A stretch of 14,896 nucleotides of DNA from Sulfurimonas sp. (lineage in GTDB: Bacteria > Campylobacterota > Campylobacteria > Campylobacterales > Sulfurimonadaceae), in NCBI GenBank assembly GCA_024762745.1, contig JANTGV010000005.1, positions 1 through 14,896 on the forward strand, written 5' to 3'. The notes below the pieces were generated by a model, which had not been told where the DNA came from, did no database searches, and saw only the letters and a program-made list of their open reading frames with translations. Positions 1-6,703 of this stretch are shown here, in pieces. The first letter of the stretch is position 1; each line of letters starts with the position of its first letter. The translations under genes were made by a program, and so were the position numbers.

Positions 1-431
1 TTAGAGACTTCACCATCTACAAAAGAGAGTTGGATTAAAAATCCCATAAACTGCTGCTGTTTTGCCTTGTCGCGTTTAATGGCTCTTGCTAAATGTTGAG
101 CAATCTCCTGTGTATCATCACTTCTATCTTTCTCTTCACTAAATATTCTTTTTAAAATATCTTTTGTCTTTGCTGGCTCAGGGAAGACTGCAGCAATATC
201 ATCAAACATGATTCCAACAAGCTGAGCTTCAAGGGCATCAACTTTTCCATCTGCCTTAGCAACTTTGGCAACAAGGGCAACAAAGAGACCTAGTTCAGAG
301 TTCTTAAGTGACTCATATGAAACTGAAAAGTTTTTAAATGCTGCTTTAGAGTAGTCTGTGTAGCGGGCATAACTTTTAAAAATATAGTAAAAAACTGCAC
401 CGAGTATTGCCAAGACGATAATGTTTCCCAT
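1..431 (-). CDS. TerB/DjlA-like membrane-anchored co-chaperone (5' part, truncated by window edge)
   Basis: The reading frame starts at an ATG whose first base is 431 on the minus strand, with an AAGGA ribosome site just upstream, and stays open for 143 codons to the window edge, so the C-terminus is missing. Residues about 4-18 form one hydrophobic membrane segment (IIVLAILGAVFYYIF). A TerB/DjlA-type helical domain follows: VAKVAKADGKVDALEAQ near residues 53-70 and the second half-motif FLIQLSFVDGEVS at the visible end. DjlA proteins have this order, an N-terminal anchor, a TerB-like domain and then a C-terminal J-domain that stimulates DnaK. The J-domain would lie outside the window, so a J-less TerB protein is also possible. 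It is divergent from the transporter gene, with promoters for both in the gap. Confidence 0.72.
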   Translation of the reverse strand, partial: MGNIIVLAILGAVFYYIFKSYARYTDYSKAAFKNFSVSYESLKNSELGLFVALVAKVAKADGKVDALEAQLVGIMFDDIAAVFPEPAKTKDILKRIFSEEKDRSDDTQEIAQHLARAIKRDKAKQQQFMGFLIQLSFVDGEVS

Positions 432-457
432 AAAAATTCCTTGTATAAAATTAGGAA

Positions 458-463
458 ATTATA
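458..463 (-). promoter_or_regulatory. -10 box for the TerB/DjlA-like gene
   Basis: TATAAT reads perfectly on the minus strand here, about 27 nt upstream of the minus-strand ATG at 431. No convincing -35 box was seen, which is usual for the main sigma factor of Campylobacterota. Inferred from sequence only. Confidence 0.5.
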
Positions 464-487
464 CAGATAAGAGCTTAAAAATATAGC

Positions 488-493
488 TATAAT
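488..493 (+). promoter_or_regulatory. -10 box for the mini-ORF/EamA transporter transcript
   Basis: A perfect TATAAT lies within an AT-rich stretch and predicts a transcript start near 500. This is upstream of both the strong ribosome site at 521-526 and the transporter start at 547. The divergent -10 at 458-463 lies only about 25 nt away, so the two promoters are nearly back to back. Confidence 0.5.
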
Positions 494-532
494 TGCGTTT
501 AAGAAGTAAAGTTTAATGCAGGGAGGCACTAA

Positions 533-550
533 ATGCCGAGTCGTATATGA
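533..550 (+). CDS. Five-codon mini-ORF (MPSRI) overlapping the transporter start
   Basis: An ATG at 533 follows a near-ideal Shine-Dalgarno sequence (GGGAGG, 521-526) with 6 nt spacing. The frame reads M-P-S-R-I and stops at TGA 548-550, which overlaps the transporter ATG at 547 in an ATGA arrangement. The transporter ATG has no good ribosome site of its own: the GGGAGG is about 20 nt away, and its frame has no other ATG, GTG or TTG between the upstream in-frame stop (514-516) and 547. The layout suggests translational coupling through a tiny leader peptide. A natural frameshift, or a mis-assigned transporter start further inside, are the alternatives. Confidence 0.4.
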   Translation: MPSRI

Positions 551-1434
551 TTAGAATCAAAGAGTTAAATGCAGGTGTAAAATATATGCTCATAGCATCT
601 TTTACTTTTGCAATTATGGGTGCCTTTGCTAAACTTGCTAGTGAACATATGAGTTCTCTCGAGGTTGTTTTTTTTAGAAATATTGCTGGAGTTATTTTAG
701 TAGGTTTTGCAATTATTAAAACACCTATGAGACATGTTGGCGGTAGACCGTTTTTACTTTTTTTTAGAGGTTTTATGGGCTTTACTGCTCTTTTGGCATT
801 TTTTTATAACATAGCACATATCCCGCTTGGTGATGCTATGACCTACTCAAAGACTTCGCCTATTTTTACTGCTATTTTTGCTTGGATTTTTTTACAGGAG
901 AAGCTCTCAATAAAAGCTTGGGGAGCTGTTTTTATAGGTTTTGTAGGAATAGTTTTTGTTACACAACCTAGTGGTTTAGGTCTTTCAAAGTATGATTTAC
1001 TCGGAATATTTAGCGGTGTCGGTGCTGCTTTGGCATATACCTCCATACGAGAACTTCGAAACTATTATGATACAAGAGCGATAGTGCTCTCTTTTATGCT
1101 TACTGGAACAGTAGGTCCGATACTTCTCTTTTTAATCTCTCCATATTTGAGTGTACCTGAGCTCGATTTCATGCTTGGAGAGTTTGTGATGCCTCAAGGG
1201 ATAGTTTGGTTTTATGTCATCGCTATGGGAGTTTTTGCAACAATCTCTCAACTGCTTATGACAAAGGCTTATGGAGAGACAAAAGCGGGAATAGTTGGTG
1301 CAGTCTCTTATACAAATATTCTTTTTTCGATTATTGTTGGTGTAATATTAGGAGACTCTTTACCATCCATTGTTACTACAATAGGAATTATTTTGATTGT
1401 TTTAGCAGGAATAATGGTCGCAAGAGATAAATAG
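547..1434 (+). CDS. EamA/DMT-superfamily transporter
   Basis: A 295-residue integral membrane protein with about ten predicted hydrophobic helices in two repeated halves, as in EamA/RhaT-type drug/metabolite transporters. Family-like features are ELASEHMSS-type loops after helix 1 (here KLASEHMSSLEVVFFRN near residues 29-45), the helix 3-4 segment IPLGDAMTYSKTSPIFTAIF (about 92-111) followed by FLQEKLS, and the second-half equivalent AYGETKAGIVGAVSYTNILF (about 242-261) followed by LGDSLPS. Members export or import small metabolites such as amino acids, purines or flavins; the substrate cannot be read from this sequence. The ATG at 547 is the only usual start in frame, but it lacks its own good ribosome site and is probably coupled to the preceding mini-ORF. 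An intrinsic terminator lies directly after the stop, so the gene seems to be transcribed alone. Confidence 0.88.
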   Translation: MIRIKELNAGVKYMLIASFTFAIMGAFAKLASEHMSSLEVVFFRNIAGVILVGFAIIKTPMRHVGGRPFLLFFRGFMGFTALLAFFYNIAHIPLGDAMTYSKTSPIFTAIFAWIFLQEKLSIKAWGAVFIGFVGIVFVTQPSGLGLSKYDLLGIFSGVGAALAYTSIRELRNYYDTRAIVLSFMLTGTVGPILLFLISPYLSVPELDFMLGEFVMPQGIVWFYVIAMGVFATISQLLMTKAYGETKAGIVGAVSYTNILFSIIVGVILGDSLPSIVTTIGIILIVLAGIMVARDK

Positions 1435-1435
1435 G

Positions 1436-1479
1436 AGAGTTTATTGACTTTTCTTGATATCTGTCAATACTCTTTTTTT
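1436..1479 (+). terminator. Intrinsic terminator after the EamA transporter gene
   Basis: AGAGT-TT-ATTGAC (1436-1448) pairs with GTCAAT-ACTCT (1463-1473), giving 11 base pairs with a 2-nt bulge and a 14-nt loop. A run of seven T residues (1473-1479) follows directly. The stem starts 2 nt after the transporter stop codon. The loop is long for a terminator, so efficiency is uncertain. Confidence 0.6.
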
Positions 1480-1489
1480 GAGTATATAT

Positions 1490-1495
1490 TATAAT
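1490..1495 (+). promoter_or_regulatory. -10 box for bacteriohemerythrin
   Basis: A perfect TATAAT lies just after the preceding terminator and predicts a start near 1502, leaving a leader of only about 13 nt. The adjacent TATATT (about 1483-1488) could be the real box, giving a leader of about 20 nt. No -35 box at normal spacing was seen. Confidence 0.45.
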
Positions 1496-1514
1496 TTCTC
1501 TAAAAGGAGATTCT

Positions 1515-1952
1515 ATGGGATTAATTTATGCTGAACAAGTAGAGTTGATGAGTCTGGATCAGATGCAGGAGACACATGAGAGTGAGATTAAAATTCTTAA
1601 TGAGATTGATGGACTTGCAATTGATTGTGAAATGGGCAGAGCGACACAAGAAGAGCTTGAAGTAAAGTTAGATGAGTATATTGCACATGTTAAAGAGCAT
1701 TTTGCAAGTGAGGAGCGTCTCATGCAAGAGTATGATTTTCCATCTTACGAGATGCATAAGATGGCACATGATATGTTTTTAATGGATCTTCAATATGCTA
1801 CAAGACAGTGGAAAGAGTTCGGAAATATAAATAAAATTATCACCTTTGTACGTAAAACTCCTGAATGGATTGTGATGCATGTTAACTCTGTAGACGCCCC
1901 CACATCAGACTACCTTGTAAGAAAAATGGAGATGTTAAACTCTAAGAAATAG
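1515..1952 (+). CDS. Bacteriohemerythrin (single-domain)
   Basis: A 145-residue cytoplasmic diiron oxygen-binding protein with no signal peptide. All seven expected iron ligands can be assigned: His21 (in QETHESEIK), His62 and Glu66 (KEHFASEERLM), His81 and His85 (YEMHKMAHDMF), then His122 and Asp127 (WIVMHVNSVD). The spacing matches the prokaryotic hemerythrin pattern. Length is normal for a stand-alone domain. The start follows an excellent AAGGAGA site (1504-1510). Known relatives bind O2 for storage, delivery or sensing, and are abundant in microaerobic Campylobacterota. It sits alone between a terminator and the kdsA promoter, so it is probably monocistronic. No fused signalling domain is present, which argues against a chemotaxis or cyclase sensor role. 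Confidence 0.9.
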   Translation: MGLIYAEQVELMSLDQMQETHESEIKILNEIDGLAIDCEMGRATQEELEVKLDEYIAHVKEHFASEERLMQEYDFPSYEMHKMAHDMFLMDLQYATRQWKEFGNINKIITFVRKTPEWIVMHVNSVDAPTSDYLVRKMEMLNSKK

Positions 1953-2009
1953 CAAGACTTAAGTGACTTGTGGAAACAATCTGCTAAGTAGATATTAAAC
2001 GCAATGTGA

Positions 2010-2015
2010 TATAAT
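2010..2015 (+). promoter_or_regulatory. Extended -10 promoter for the kdsA operon
   Basis: TATAAT preceded by TGA (TGn extended -10) predicts a transcript start near 2022, about 33 nt before the kdsA ATG. It is the only strong promoter-like site seen for the run of six genes ending with mqnC at 7737. Confidence 0.5.
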
Positions 2016-2054
2016 CATCCTTTATTTTTTATAGACTATAAATAGAGGTAAGTA

Positions 2055-2849
2055 ATGAAGTTACTAGCAGGACCATGTGTCATTGAGAGTGAAGAGAATA
2101 TTTTTAAAATAGCAAAAGGTTTGGAGCAGTATCATGATGATAACTCTATAGATTTTTATTTTAAATCTAGTTTTGATAAAGCAAATAGAACTTCACTAGA
2201 GAGCTTTCGTGGTCTTGGAATGGATGAAGGACTACGAATACTTCAAAAAGTCAAAGATGACTTTGGCTATAAAATAGTAACTGATGTTCATGAATCTATT
2301 CAAGTAAACGCAGTGGCAGAGGTCGTTGATATGCTTCAAATACCTGCGTTTTTATGTCGTCAAACAGACCTACTTGTTGCCTGTGCTAAGACAGACAAGG
2401 AAGTGAATATCAAAAAAGGGCAGTTTCTAAGTGCTGATGCTATGAAGTACCCACTTTTAAAAATTCTTCAAACTCGTGGATGTTCTGAGCCTACTTACGA
2501 AAACGCAGCTAAGCATGGCGTTTATCTCTGTGAAAGAGGAAACTCTTTTGGTTATGGAAACATGGTCGTGGATATGAGAAACTTGGTAATCATGAGAGAG
2601 TTCGCACCAGTTATCTTTGATGCAACGCACTCTGTTCAGATGCCCACAGCACAAGATGGCAAGACAGGTGGGGACAGCTCGATGGTTCCATATTTGGCAA
2701 AAGCTGCAGCGGCTATCGGTGTGGACGGTTTCTTTTTTGAGACACATTTCGATCCAAGTTGTGCTTTGAGTGATGGACCGAACATGTTGAAGTTAGAAGA
2801 TCTAGAGAAGTTAATAACAACAATAAAGAAAATACAAGAAATTGTATAA
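2055..2849 (+). CDS. kdsA: 3-deoxy-8-phosphooctulonate synthase (KDO-8-P synthase)
   Basis: Condenses phosphoenolpyruvate with arabinose-5-phosphate to form KDO-8-phosphate, the precursor of the inner-core sugar of lipopolysaccharide. It is a cytoplasmic TIM-barrel enzyme of 264 residues, a normal length. Visible motifs are AGPCVIES (5-12), [14 protein letters not shown] (35-48), DATHSVQMP (189-197) and FFETHFDP (227-234). Cys8, His192, Glu229 and Asp240 match the four metal ligands of the metal-dependent Aquifex-type enzyme; the last three keep exactly the same relative spacing. This is therefore the metal-dependent class, unlike the Escherichia coli enzyme, which has Asn in place of the Cys. 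The start has an AGAGG site. It is first in the kdsA-ribH-nusB order that I recall from Helicobacter and Campylobacter genomes. Confidence 0.97.
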   Translation: MKLLAGPCVIESEENIFKIAKGLEQYHDDNSIDFYFKSSFDKANRTSLESFRGLGMDEGLRILQKVKDDFGYKIVTDVHESIQVNAVAEVVDMLQIPAFLCRQTDLLVACAKTDKEVNIKKGQFLSADAMKYPLLKILQTRGCSEPTYENAAKHGVYLCERGNSFGYGNMVVDMRNLVIMREFAPVIFDATHSVQMPTAQDGKTGGDSSMVPYLAKAAAAIGVDGFFFETHFDPSCALSDGPNMLKLEDLEKLITTIKKIQEIV

Positions 2850-2854
2850 ATTGC

Positions 2855-2941
2855 ACTCGTTCCCAAGTTTTACTTGGGAATGCATATGGTAAGTTTGTTT
2901 GGGATGAAGTATTCATTCCCAAGCGAAGCATGGGAACGAGT
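2855..2941 (+). repeat. REP-doublet-like inverted repeat between kdsA and ribH
   Basis: Two copies of a 32-nt unit face each other, at 2855-2886 and, on the minus strand, 2941-2910. By hand alignment they match at 27 of 32 positions. Each begins ACTCGTTCCCA and ends TGGGAATG-ATA. Each unit folds by itself: TTCCCAAGT/ACTTGGGAA with a TTT loop (2860-2880) and TTCCCA-A-GC/GC-A-TGGGAA with a GAA loop and one mismatch (2916-2936). The 11-nt outer ends are also perfect inverted repeats. This is the architecture of a REPIN (paired REP sequences). From memory, CGTTCCCA...TGGGAATGCAT elements are scattered in many bacterial genomes, but this could not be checked here. It fills most of the only long gap inside the operon. 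Confidence 0.75.
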
Positions 2942-2975
2942 TTCAATACAAGAAATAAAATAAAAAAGGAAAAAA

Positions 2976-3440
2976 ATGAATTTAGTAGAAGGTAAATTAA
3001 AAGTAGTAAACGGGAAAAAAATTGCAATCGTAAGTACAAGATGGAATCACTTTATTGTTGATAGATTAGCAGAAGGTGCCAAAGATGCGTTTGACCGTCA
3101 TGGTGGTAAGGAGGAAGACATTACTCATGTTTTGGTTCCGGGTGCATTTGAGCTTCCAATGGTTGTTGACCAACTTTTAGCAAGTGGAAAATATGATGCT
3201 GTTTGTGCTTTAGGTGCAGTTATCCGTGGTGCTACTCCTCACTTTGACTATGTATCTGCTGAAGCGACTAAAGGGATAGCATCTGTTTCATTGAATCATC
3301 AAAAACCAGTATCTTTTGGTCTTTTAACTACTGATACTATCGAGCAGGCAATCGAGAGAGCTGGTACAAAAGCTGGGAATAAAGGTTTTGAAGCAATGAC
3401 GACGATTATTGAACTTTTAGACCTTTACGAAGGGCTATAA
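2976..3440 (+). CDS. ribH: 6,7-dimethyl-8-ribityllumazine synthase
   Basis: Catalyses the penultimate step of riboflavin synthesis, joining the ribityl-aminopyrimidine and 3,4-dihydroxy-2-butanone-4-phosphate to form lumazine. The 154 residues carry the standard family signatures: WNHFI (23-27, ring-binding aromatic region), PGAFELP (55-61), [14 protein letters not shown] (80-93, including the catalytic His89), and [20 protein letters not shown] (115-134, with Arg128 in the phosphate-binding position). Length is typical; such proteins assemble as pentamers or 60-mers. The ATG follows AAAAAAGGAAAAAA, a good ribosome site just after the inverted repeat. nusB begins 3 nt after its stop, as in many bacterial ribH-nusB pairs. 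Confidence 0.97.
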   Translation: MNLVEGKLKVVNGKKIAIVSTRWNHFIVDRLAEGAKDAFDRHGGKEEDITHVLVPGAFELPMVVDQLLASGKYDAVCALGAVIRGATPHFDYVSAEATKGIASVSLNHQKPVSFGLLTTDTIEQAIERAGTKAGNKGFEAMTTIIELLDLYEGL

Positions 3441-3443
3441 TCT

Positions 3444-3848
3444 ATGGCAACAAGACATCATGCGAGAATGGCAGTTGTAAGTCTTCTTTATGCTTATGAC
3501 TTAGGAAATGGAAATATCGCTGAGCATACAGCTGAGATTTTAGAAGAGAAAAAAATTCGTAACAAACAGAAAGATTTTGCACTTACTCTTTATGATGGTG
3601 TTATGGAGAATATCGAAGCTTGCGACAAAGCAATTATAGAGCATTTAAAAGAGTGGGACTTTGAACGTCTTGGTGCTATTGAGAGAGCTACATTGCGTTT
3701 AGCCTCTTATGAGATTCTTTTTGGTGATTTGGATTCTGCCGTTGTTATCAATGAAGCGGTTGAAATTACAAAAGCGTTTGGAACCGAACAATCTCCAAAG
3801 TTCATTAATGGTGTTCTTGATGCTATATCTAAAGATAAGCCTCAATAG
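3444..3848 (+). CDS. nusB: Transcription antitermination factor NusB
   Basis: An all-helical RNA-binding protein that pairs with NusE (ribosomal protein S10) on boxA RNA to prevent early termination, mainly of rRNA operons. The 134-residue length fits the family. Features seen are the N-terminal basic TRHHARMAVVSLLYAYDLG (3-21, the family's R-x-x-A-x-x-x-L-Y segment), ERLGAIERATLRLASYEIL in the C-terminal half (the I-x-R-A-x-L-R-L-x-x-YE signature) and the family-typical end VINEAVEITKAFG...SPKFINGVLDAI. It starts 3 nt after ribH and is followed 3 nt later by the cytochrome gene, so it is embedded in the operon. Confidence 0.96.
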   Translation: MATRHHARMAVVSLLYAYDLGNGNIAEHTAEILEEKKIRNKQKDFALTLYDGVMENIEACDKAIIEHLKEWDFERLGAIERATLRLASYEILFGDLDSAVVINEAVEITKAFGTEQSPKFINGVLDAISKDKPQ

Positions 3849-3851
3849 ATT

Positions 3852-6260
3852 ATGATAAAAACTCTCTTCTTTCTTTCACTACTCAGTAGTTTTGTTCATG
3901 GTGCAAACCAGTGTATATCTTGTCACAAAGGTATCGAGCATATTAGAGAAGAGAGCTCTGGAATGATGAAAGCAATTTTAGATGTAGCGGAGAAAGCGGG
4001 GCATAAAGGTAATGATTGTATTGTTTGTCACGGTGGAAATCCCTATAATAAAAGTAAAAAGTATGCGCATAAAGGGACTGTAAAGTATTTTAAAAAAAAT
4101 AAAGGTCCAAAAGAGTTTTACCCTGCACCAGGAAGTACTTGGATAAATCAGAATACTTGTGGGATGTGTCATGAAGAGCAGGTAAATGCTCAGATGAATT
4201 CACTGATGATGACAGAACAGGGAAAAATTCAAGGGGCACTCTGGAGTTTTGGTGGAGAAAATGGGTATAACCACGACATAGGTAACTACGCTACAAAAAA
4301 CCCCGATGATCCTCATAAGCGTTTAGGGACTGAAAAATACAAAGCCTACATGAATAAACTCTCTAGTATGGAGCCTCAGGTTTTTCCAAGTGAGATGAAA
4401 GAGCTTCCACCTGCTCCTACGGCTGAAGAGGTTGAAAAAGATCCGTCACTTGCAGTTTATACTTACCTCCGTCAAGAGTGTCTGCGTTGTCATACAGGTT
4501 CAAAAGGTCGTAAAGCAAGAGGTGACTACAGAGGAATAGGGTGTGCATCATGTCATATTCCTTACTCAAATGAGGGTTATTATGAGGGTGATGACAAGAG
4601 CATAAATAAAAAAGAGAGAGGTCATCTATTAGTTCACTCTATCCAATCATCTCGTGATGCAAAAGTACAAGTCCATGATATTAACTATAGTGGTATTCCT
4701 GTTGAAACCTGTACCACTTGTCACAATCGAGGGAAAAGGATAGGAACTTCCTATCAAGGATTAATGGAGAAAGCTTACAATGGACCTTATGATAATGAGG
4801 GGAATGAACAGCCAAAACTTCATACAAAACGCTATATGCATATGCAAGAGGATATTCACTTTCAAAAAGGTATGTTGTGTCAAGATTGTCACACCTCAAA
4901 TGATATGCATGGAGATGGTTTTTTAAGTGGAGCTAATTTAGCTGCTGTTGAGGTAGAATGTCAAGATTGTCACGGCACAACAAAAGCGTATCCGTGGGAG
5001 TTGCCACTTGGTTACTCTGATGAGTTTAATACAACTGCAGCAACAGGTAAGCCACGTGGAACTACGATGACAGTTGCAGAGTACCTTAAAAAAGGAAGTG
5101 TGAGTGAACCTCGCGATGGGTACTTGTTAACTGCTCGTGGAAATCCTTTAACTCATGCTGTCAGAGATGGTGATGAGATTGTTATGCATCTTGCAAGTGG
5201 GAAAGATATAAAGCTTCAACCACTGAAAAAGCTAAAAGAAACAGAGCAGTTGTCAGCGAAAGGGTTGTTGGCAATGGACTCTATAAGTGGACATACAGAA
5301 AACATGGAGTGCTATACTTGTCATGCAGGATGGGCACCTCAATGTTATGGCTGTCATGTAAAGATTGATTACTCTGGGGGTAAACAGAATCCAGATTACT
5401 TAAAAGCTGCACATGATCATGATATACATGGAAGAACAGGTGATATGAAGAATCTTAAAAACTATCTTGTAGATGGTAAGGTGACTGAGACTAGAAGTTT
5501 TATGAGATGGGAAGACCCGCCATTAGCACAGAATGGTGAAGGTCGTGTGAGTCCAACTATCCCAGGTTGTCAGACAACTATTACTGTTATAGGAAAAGAT
5601 GGAAAAGCACTGCTTCAAAATCATATTTATAAGGTGGCTAATGTAGAGGGTGCAGGTGAAGAGGGACAAAACGCTATAGATATGTCTCCTGTTCAGCCGC
5701 ATACAATCTCCAAAGAGGGTAGAAGTTGTGAATCTTGCCATACGACACCAAAAGCGATGGGGATGGGGATAGGCGGTTCAAAGAGTACAAAAGACCCATC
5801 GATGACTACCATTACAGATATTATGACAGCAGATGGAAAAGTACTTCCGACTATAGTTGATGAACAGATGCCTGCAATTGCAAACCTGCATCATGATTAC
5901 TCTAAGTTTTTAGATGAGAATGGAACACAGCTTCAGACTGTTGGGCATCACTGGAAACTCTCAGGACCTCTCTCTAAAGAGCAGAGAGACAAGTTAGATA
6001 GAAGTGGTGTCTGTCTCTCTTGTCACCAAGATATTCCAGATGGAAGTCTGGCAGTTTCAGCTTTGACTCATGTAGCTGAGATGGCAGATATGAAGATAGA
6101 TAGTAAAATGCATAAGGATATTGTAAACAAGACTTTAAATATAACAGCATGGGTACAAATCATTGTAGGTGTATTACTTAGTATACTGGCTGTGTATATA
6201 ATCTACTTTATGTTTTTTAAGAAAAAACCATATAATCCAAGAAATGAAGGATGGAAATAG
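3852..6260 (+). CDS. Membrane-anchored periplasmic dodecaheme cytochrome c
   Basis: An 802-residue protein with an N-terminal signal peptide (MIKTLFFLSLLSSFVHGA) and twelve CxxCH c-heme sites, with cysteines starting at residues 21, 56, 103, 210, 231, 287, 343, 370, 487, 498, 626 and 721. One C-terminal membrane helix (about 764-789) precedes a short basic tail FKKKPYNPRNEGWK. The hemes would therefore sit in the periplasm, tethered to the inner membrane. Heme-free stretches (107-210, 374-487, 502-626, 630-721) could hold an active-site or partner-binding region. There is one extra Cys (573). No CX15CH-type heme site or other special heme motif was seen, so MccA-type sulfite reductase is not supported. 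It could be an oxidoreductase or an electron conduit from menaquinol; the substrate is unknown. The start lies 3 nt after nusB with little ribosome-site sequence, suggesting coupling. Confidence 0.9.
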   Translation: MIKTLFFLSLLSSFVHGANQCISCHKGIEHIREESSGMMKAILDVAEKAGHKGNDCIVCHGGNPYNKSKKYAHKGTVKYFKKNKGPKEFYPAPGSTWINQNTCGMCHEEQVNAQMNSLMMTEQGKIQGALWSFGGENGYNHDIGNYATKNPDDPHKRLGTEKYKAYMNKLSSMEPQVFPSEMKELPPAPTAEEVEKDPSLAVYTYLRQECLRCHTGSKGRKARGDYRGIGCASCHIPYSNEGYYEGDDKSINKKERGHLLVHSIQSSRDAKVQVHDINYSGIPVETCTTCHNRGKRIGTSYQGLMEKAYNGPYDNEGNEQPKLHTKRYMHMQEDIHFQKGMLCQDCHTSNDMHGDGFLSGANLAAVEVECQDCHGTTKAYPWELPLGYSDEFNTTAATGKPRGTTMTVAEYLKKGSVSEPRDGYLLTARGNPLTHAVRDGDEIVMHLASGKDIKLQPLKKLKETEQLSAKGLLAMDSISGHTENMECYTCHAGWAPQCYGCHVKIDYSGGKQNPDYLKAAHDHDIHGRTGDMKNLKNYLVDGKVTETRSFMRWEDPPLAQNGEGRVSPTIPGCQTTITVIGKDGKALLQNHIYKVANVEGAGEEGQNAIDMSPVQPHTISKEGRSCESCHTTPKAMGMGIGGSKSTKDPSMTTITDIMTADGKVLPTIVDEQMPAIANLHHDYSKFLDENGTQLQTVGHHWKLSGPLSKEQRDKLDRSGVCLSCHQDIPDGSLAVSALTHVAEMADMKIDSKMHKDIVNKTLNITAWVQIIVGVLLSILAVYIIYFMFFKKKPYNPRNEGWK

Positions 6261-6703
6261 TGAAAAATTTTTTAAGTATGTTACTTTTAGGAGTATCCCT
6301 ACTAGCTAATGACATTATTATCAAAGAGAGTGGTTGTAGTGTTGATAAAACCGTTAATAATTTAAAAAATATTGTTTCCTCCAAAGGGCTTCATACTTTT
6401 GCAATTATAAATCACAGTGGTAATGCAAAAATGGTTGATATGAAACTCAATGAGTCAAAGATGGTGATATTTGGTAATGCTAAACTTGGTACTGCACTTA
6501 TGCAGCAGGATATGACTATTGGTCTTGACTTACCACTTAGAGTTCTAGTTTTTAAAGATGCTGATGGTGTAGTGAAGATGGCATATAGAGATGGCTCATG
6601 GATTGAGAATAAACATGTTTTAAATGCACCAAAAAAAGTGAAAAAAATAAACAATGCAATGGATAAATTTACAACGAAAGCGGGACAATGCAAAAAAGAT
6701 TAA
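6260..6703 (+). CDS. Exported DUF302 protein, overlapping the cytochrome gene
   Basis: A small protein with a signal peptide (MKNFLSMLLLGVSLLA if started at GTG 6260) and one DUF302 domain. Family-typical segments are the TVNNLKNIVSSKGLHTFAII region, the centre HSGNAKMVDMKL, and the best-conserved part FGNAKLGTALMQQD followed by IGLDLPLRVLVFKDADG. Two cysteines flank the domain (Cys26 and Cys144 from the GTG) and could form a disulfide in the periplasm. DUF302 has no settled biochemical role. I prefer GTG 6260 because AAGGA lies 8 nt upstream and the start overlaps the cytochrome stop by one base (TAGTG). The alternative ATG at 6251 has no room for a ribosome site and would add three residues. 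Its coupling to the cytochrome gene suggests it assists or partners that protein; this is inference. Confidence 0.82.
   Translation: MKNFLSMLLLGVSLLANDIIIKESGCSVDKTVNNLKNIVSSKGLHTFAIINHSGNAKMVDMKLNESKMVIFGNAKLGTALMQQDMTIGLDLPLRVLVFKDADGVVKMAYRDGSWIENKHVLNAPKKVKKINNAMDKFTTKAGQCKKD

Noticed and set aside
290..529. Minus-strand 79-codon open frame with a Met start
   Set aside because: It overlaps the TerB/DjlA-like gene in another frame on the same strand, and the translation shows no family motifs.
1444..1467. TTGAC...GTCAA read as a regulator operator or a -35 box
   Set aside because: The repeat extends to 11 paired bases followed directly by seven T residues, which is better explained as the transporter's terminator. 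The TTGACT is too far from the TATAAT at 1490 to be its -35.
1953..2000. CTTAAG/CAAG...CTTG symmetry after the hemerythrin gene as a terminator
   Set aside because: The pairing is short and interrupted, and no T run follows.
2713..3039. Minus-strand 108-codon frame crossing the kdsA-ribH gap
   Set aside because: It runs antisense through the end of kdsA, the inverted repeat and the start of ribH; its hydrophobic look comes from the repeat and A-rich sequence. No ribosome site was seen and no motif was recognised.
3852..6260. Cytochrome as MccA-type sulfite reductase or octaheme hydroxylamine oxidoreductase
   Set aside because: There is no CX15CH-type site, the heme count is 12 instead of 8, and the length and C-terminal anchor do not fit.
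6251..6260. ATG at 6251 as the start of the DUF302 gene
   Set aside because: The only ribosome-site sequence (AAGGA) runs into this ATG, leaving no spacing, while GTG 6260 sits 8 nt after it and overlaps the cytochrome stop by one base. The difference is three residues.
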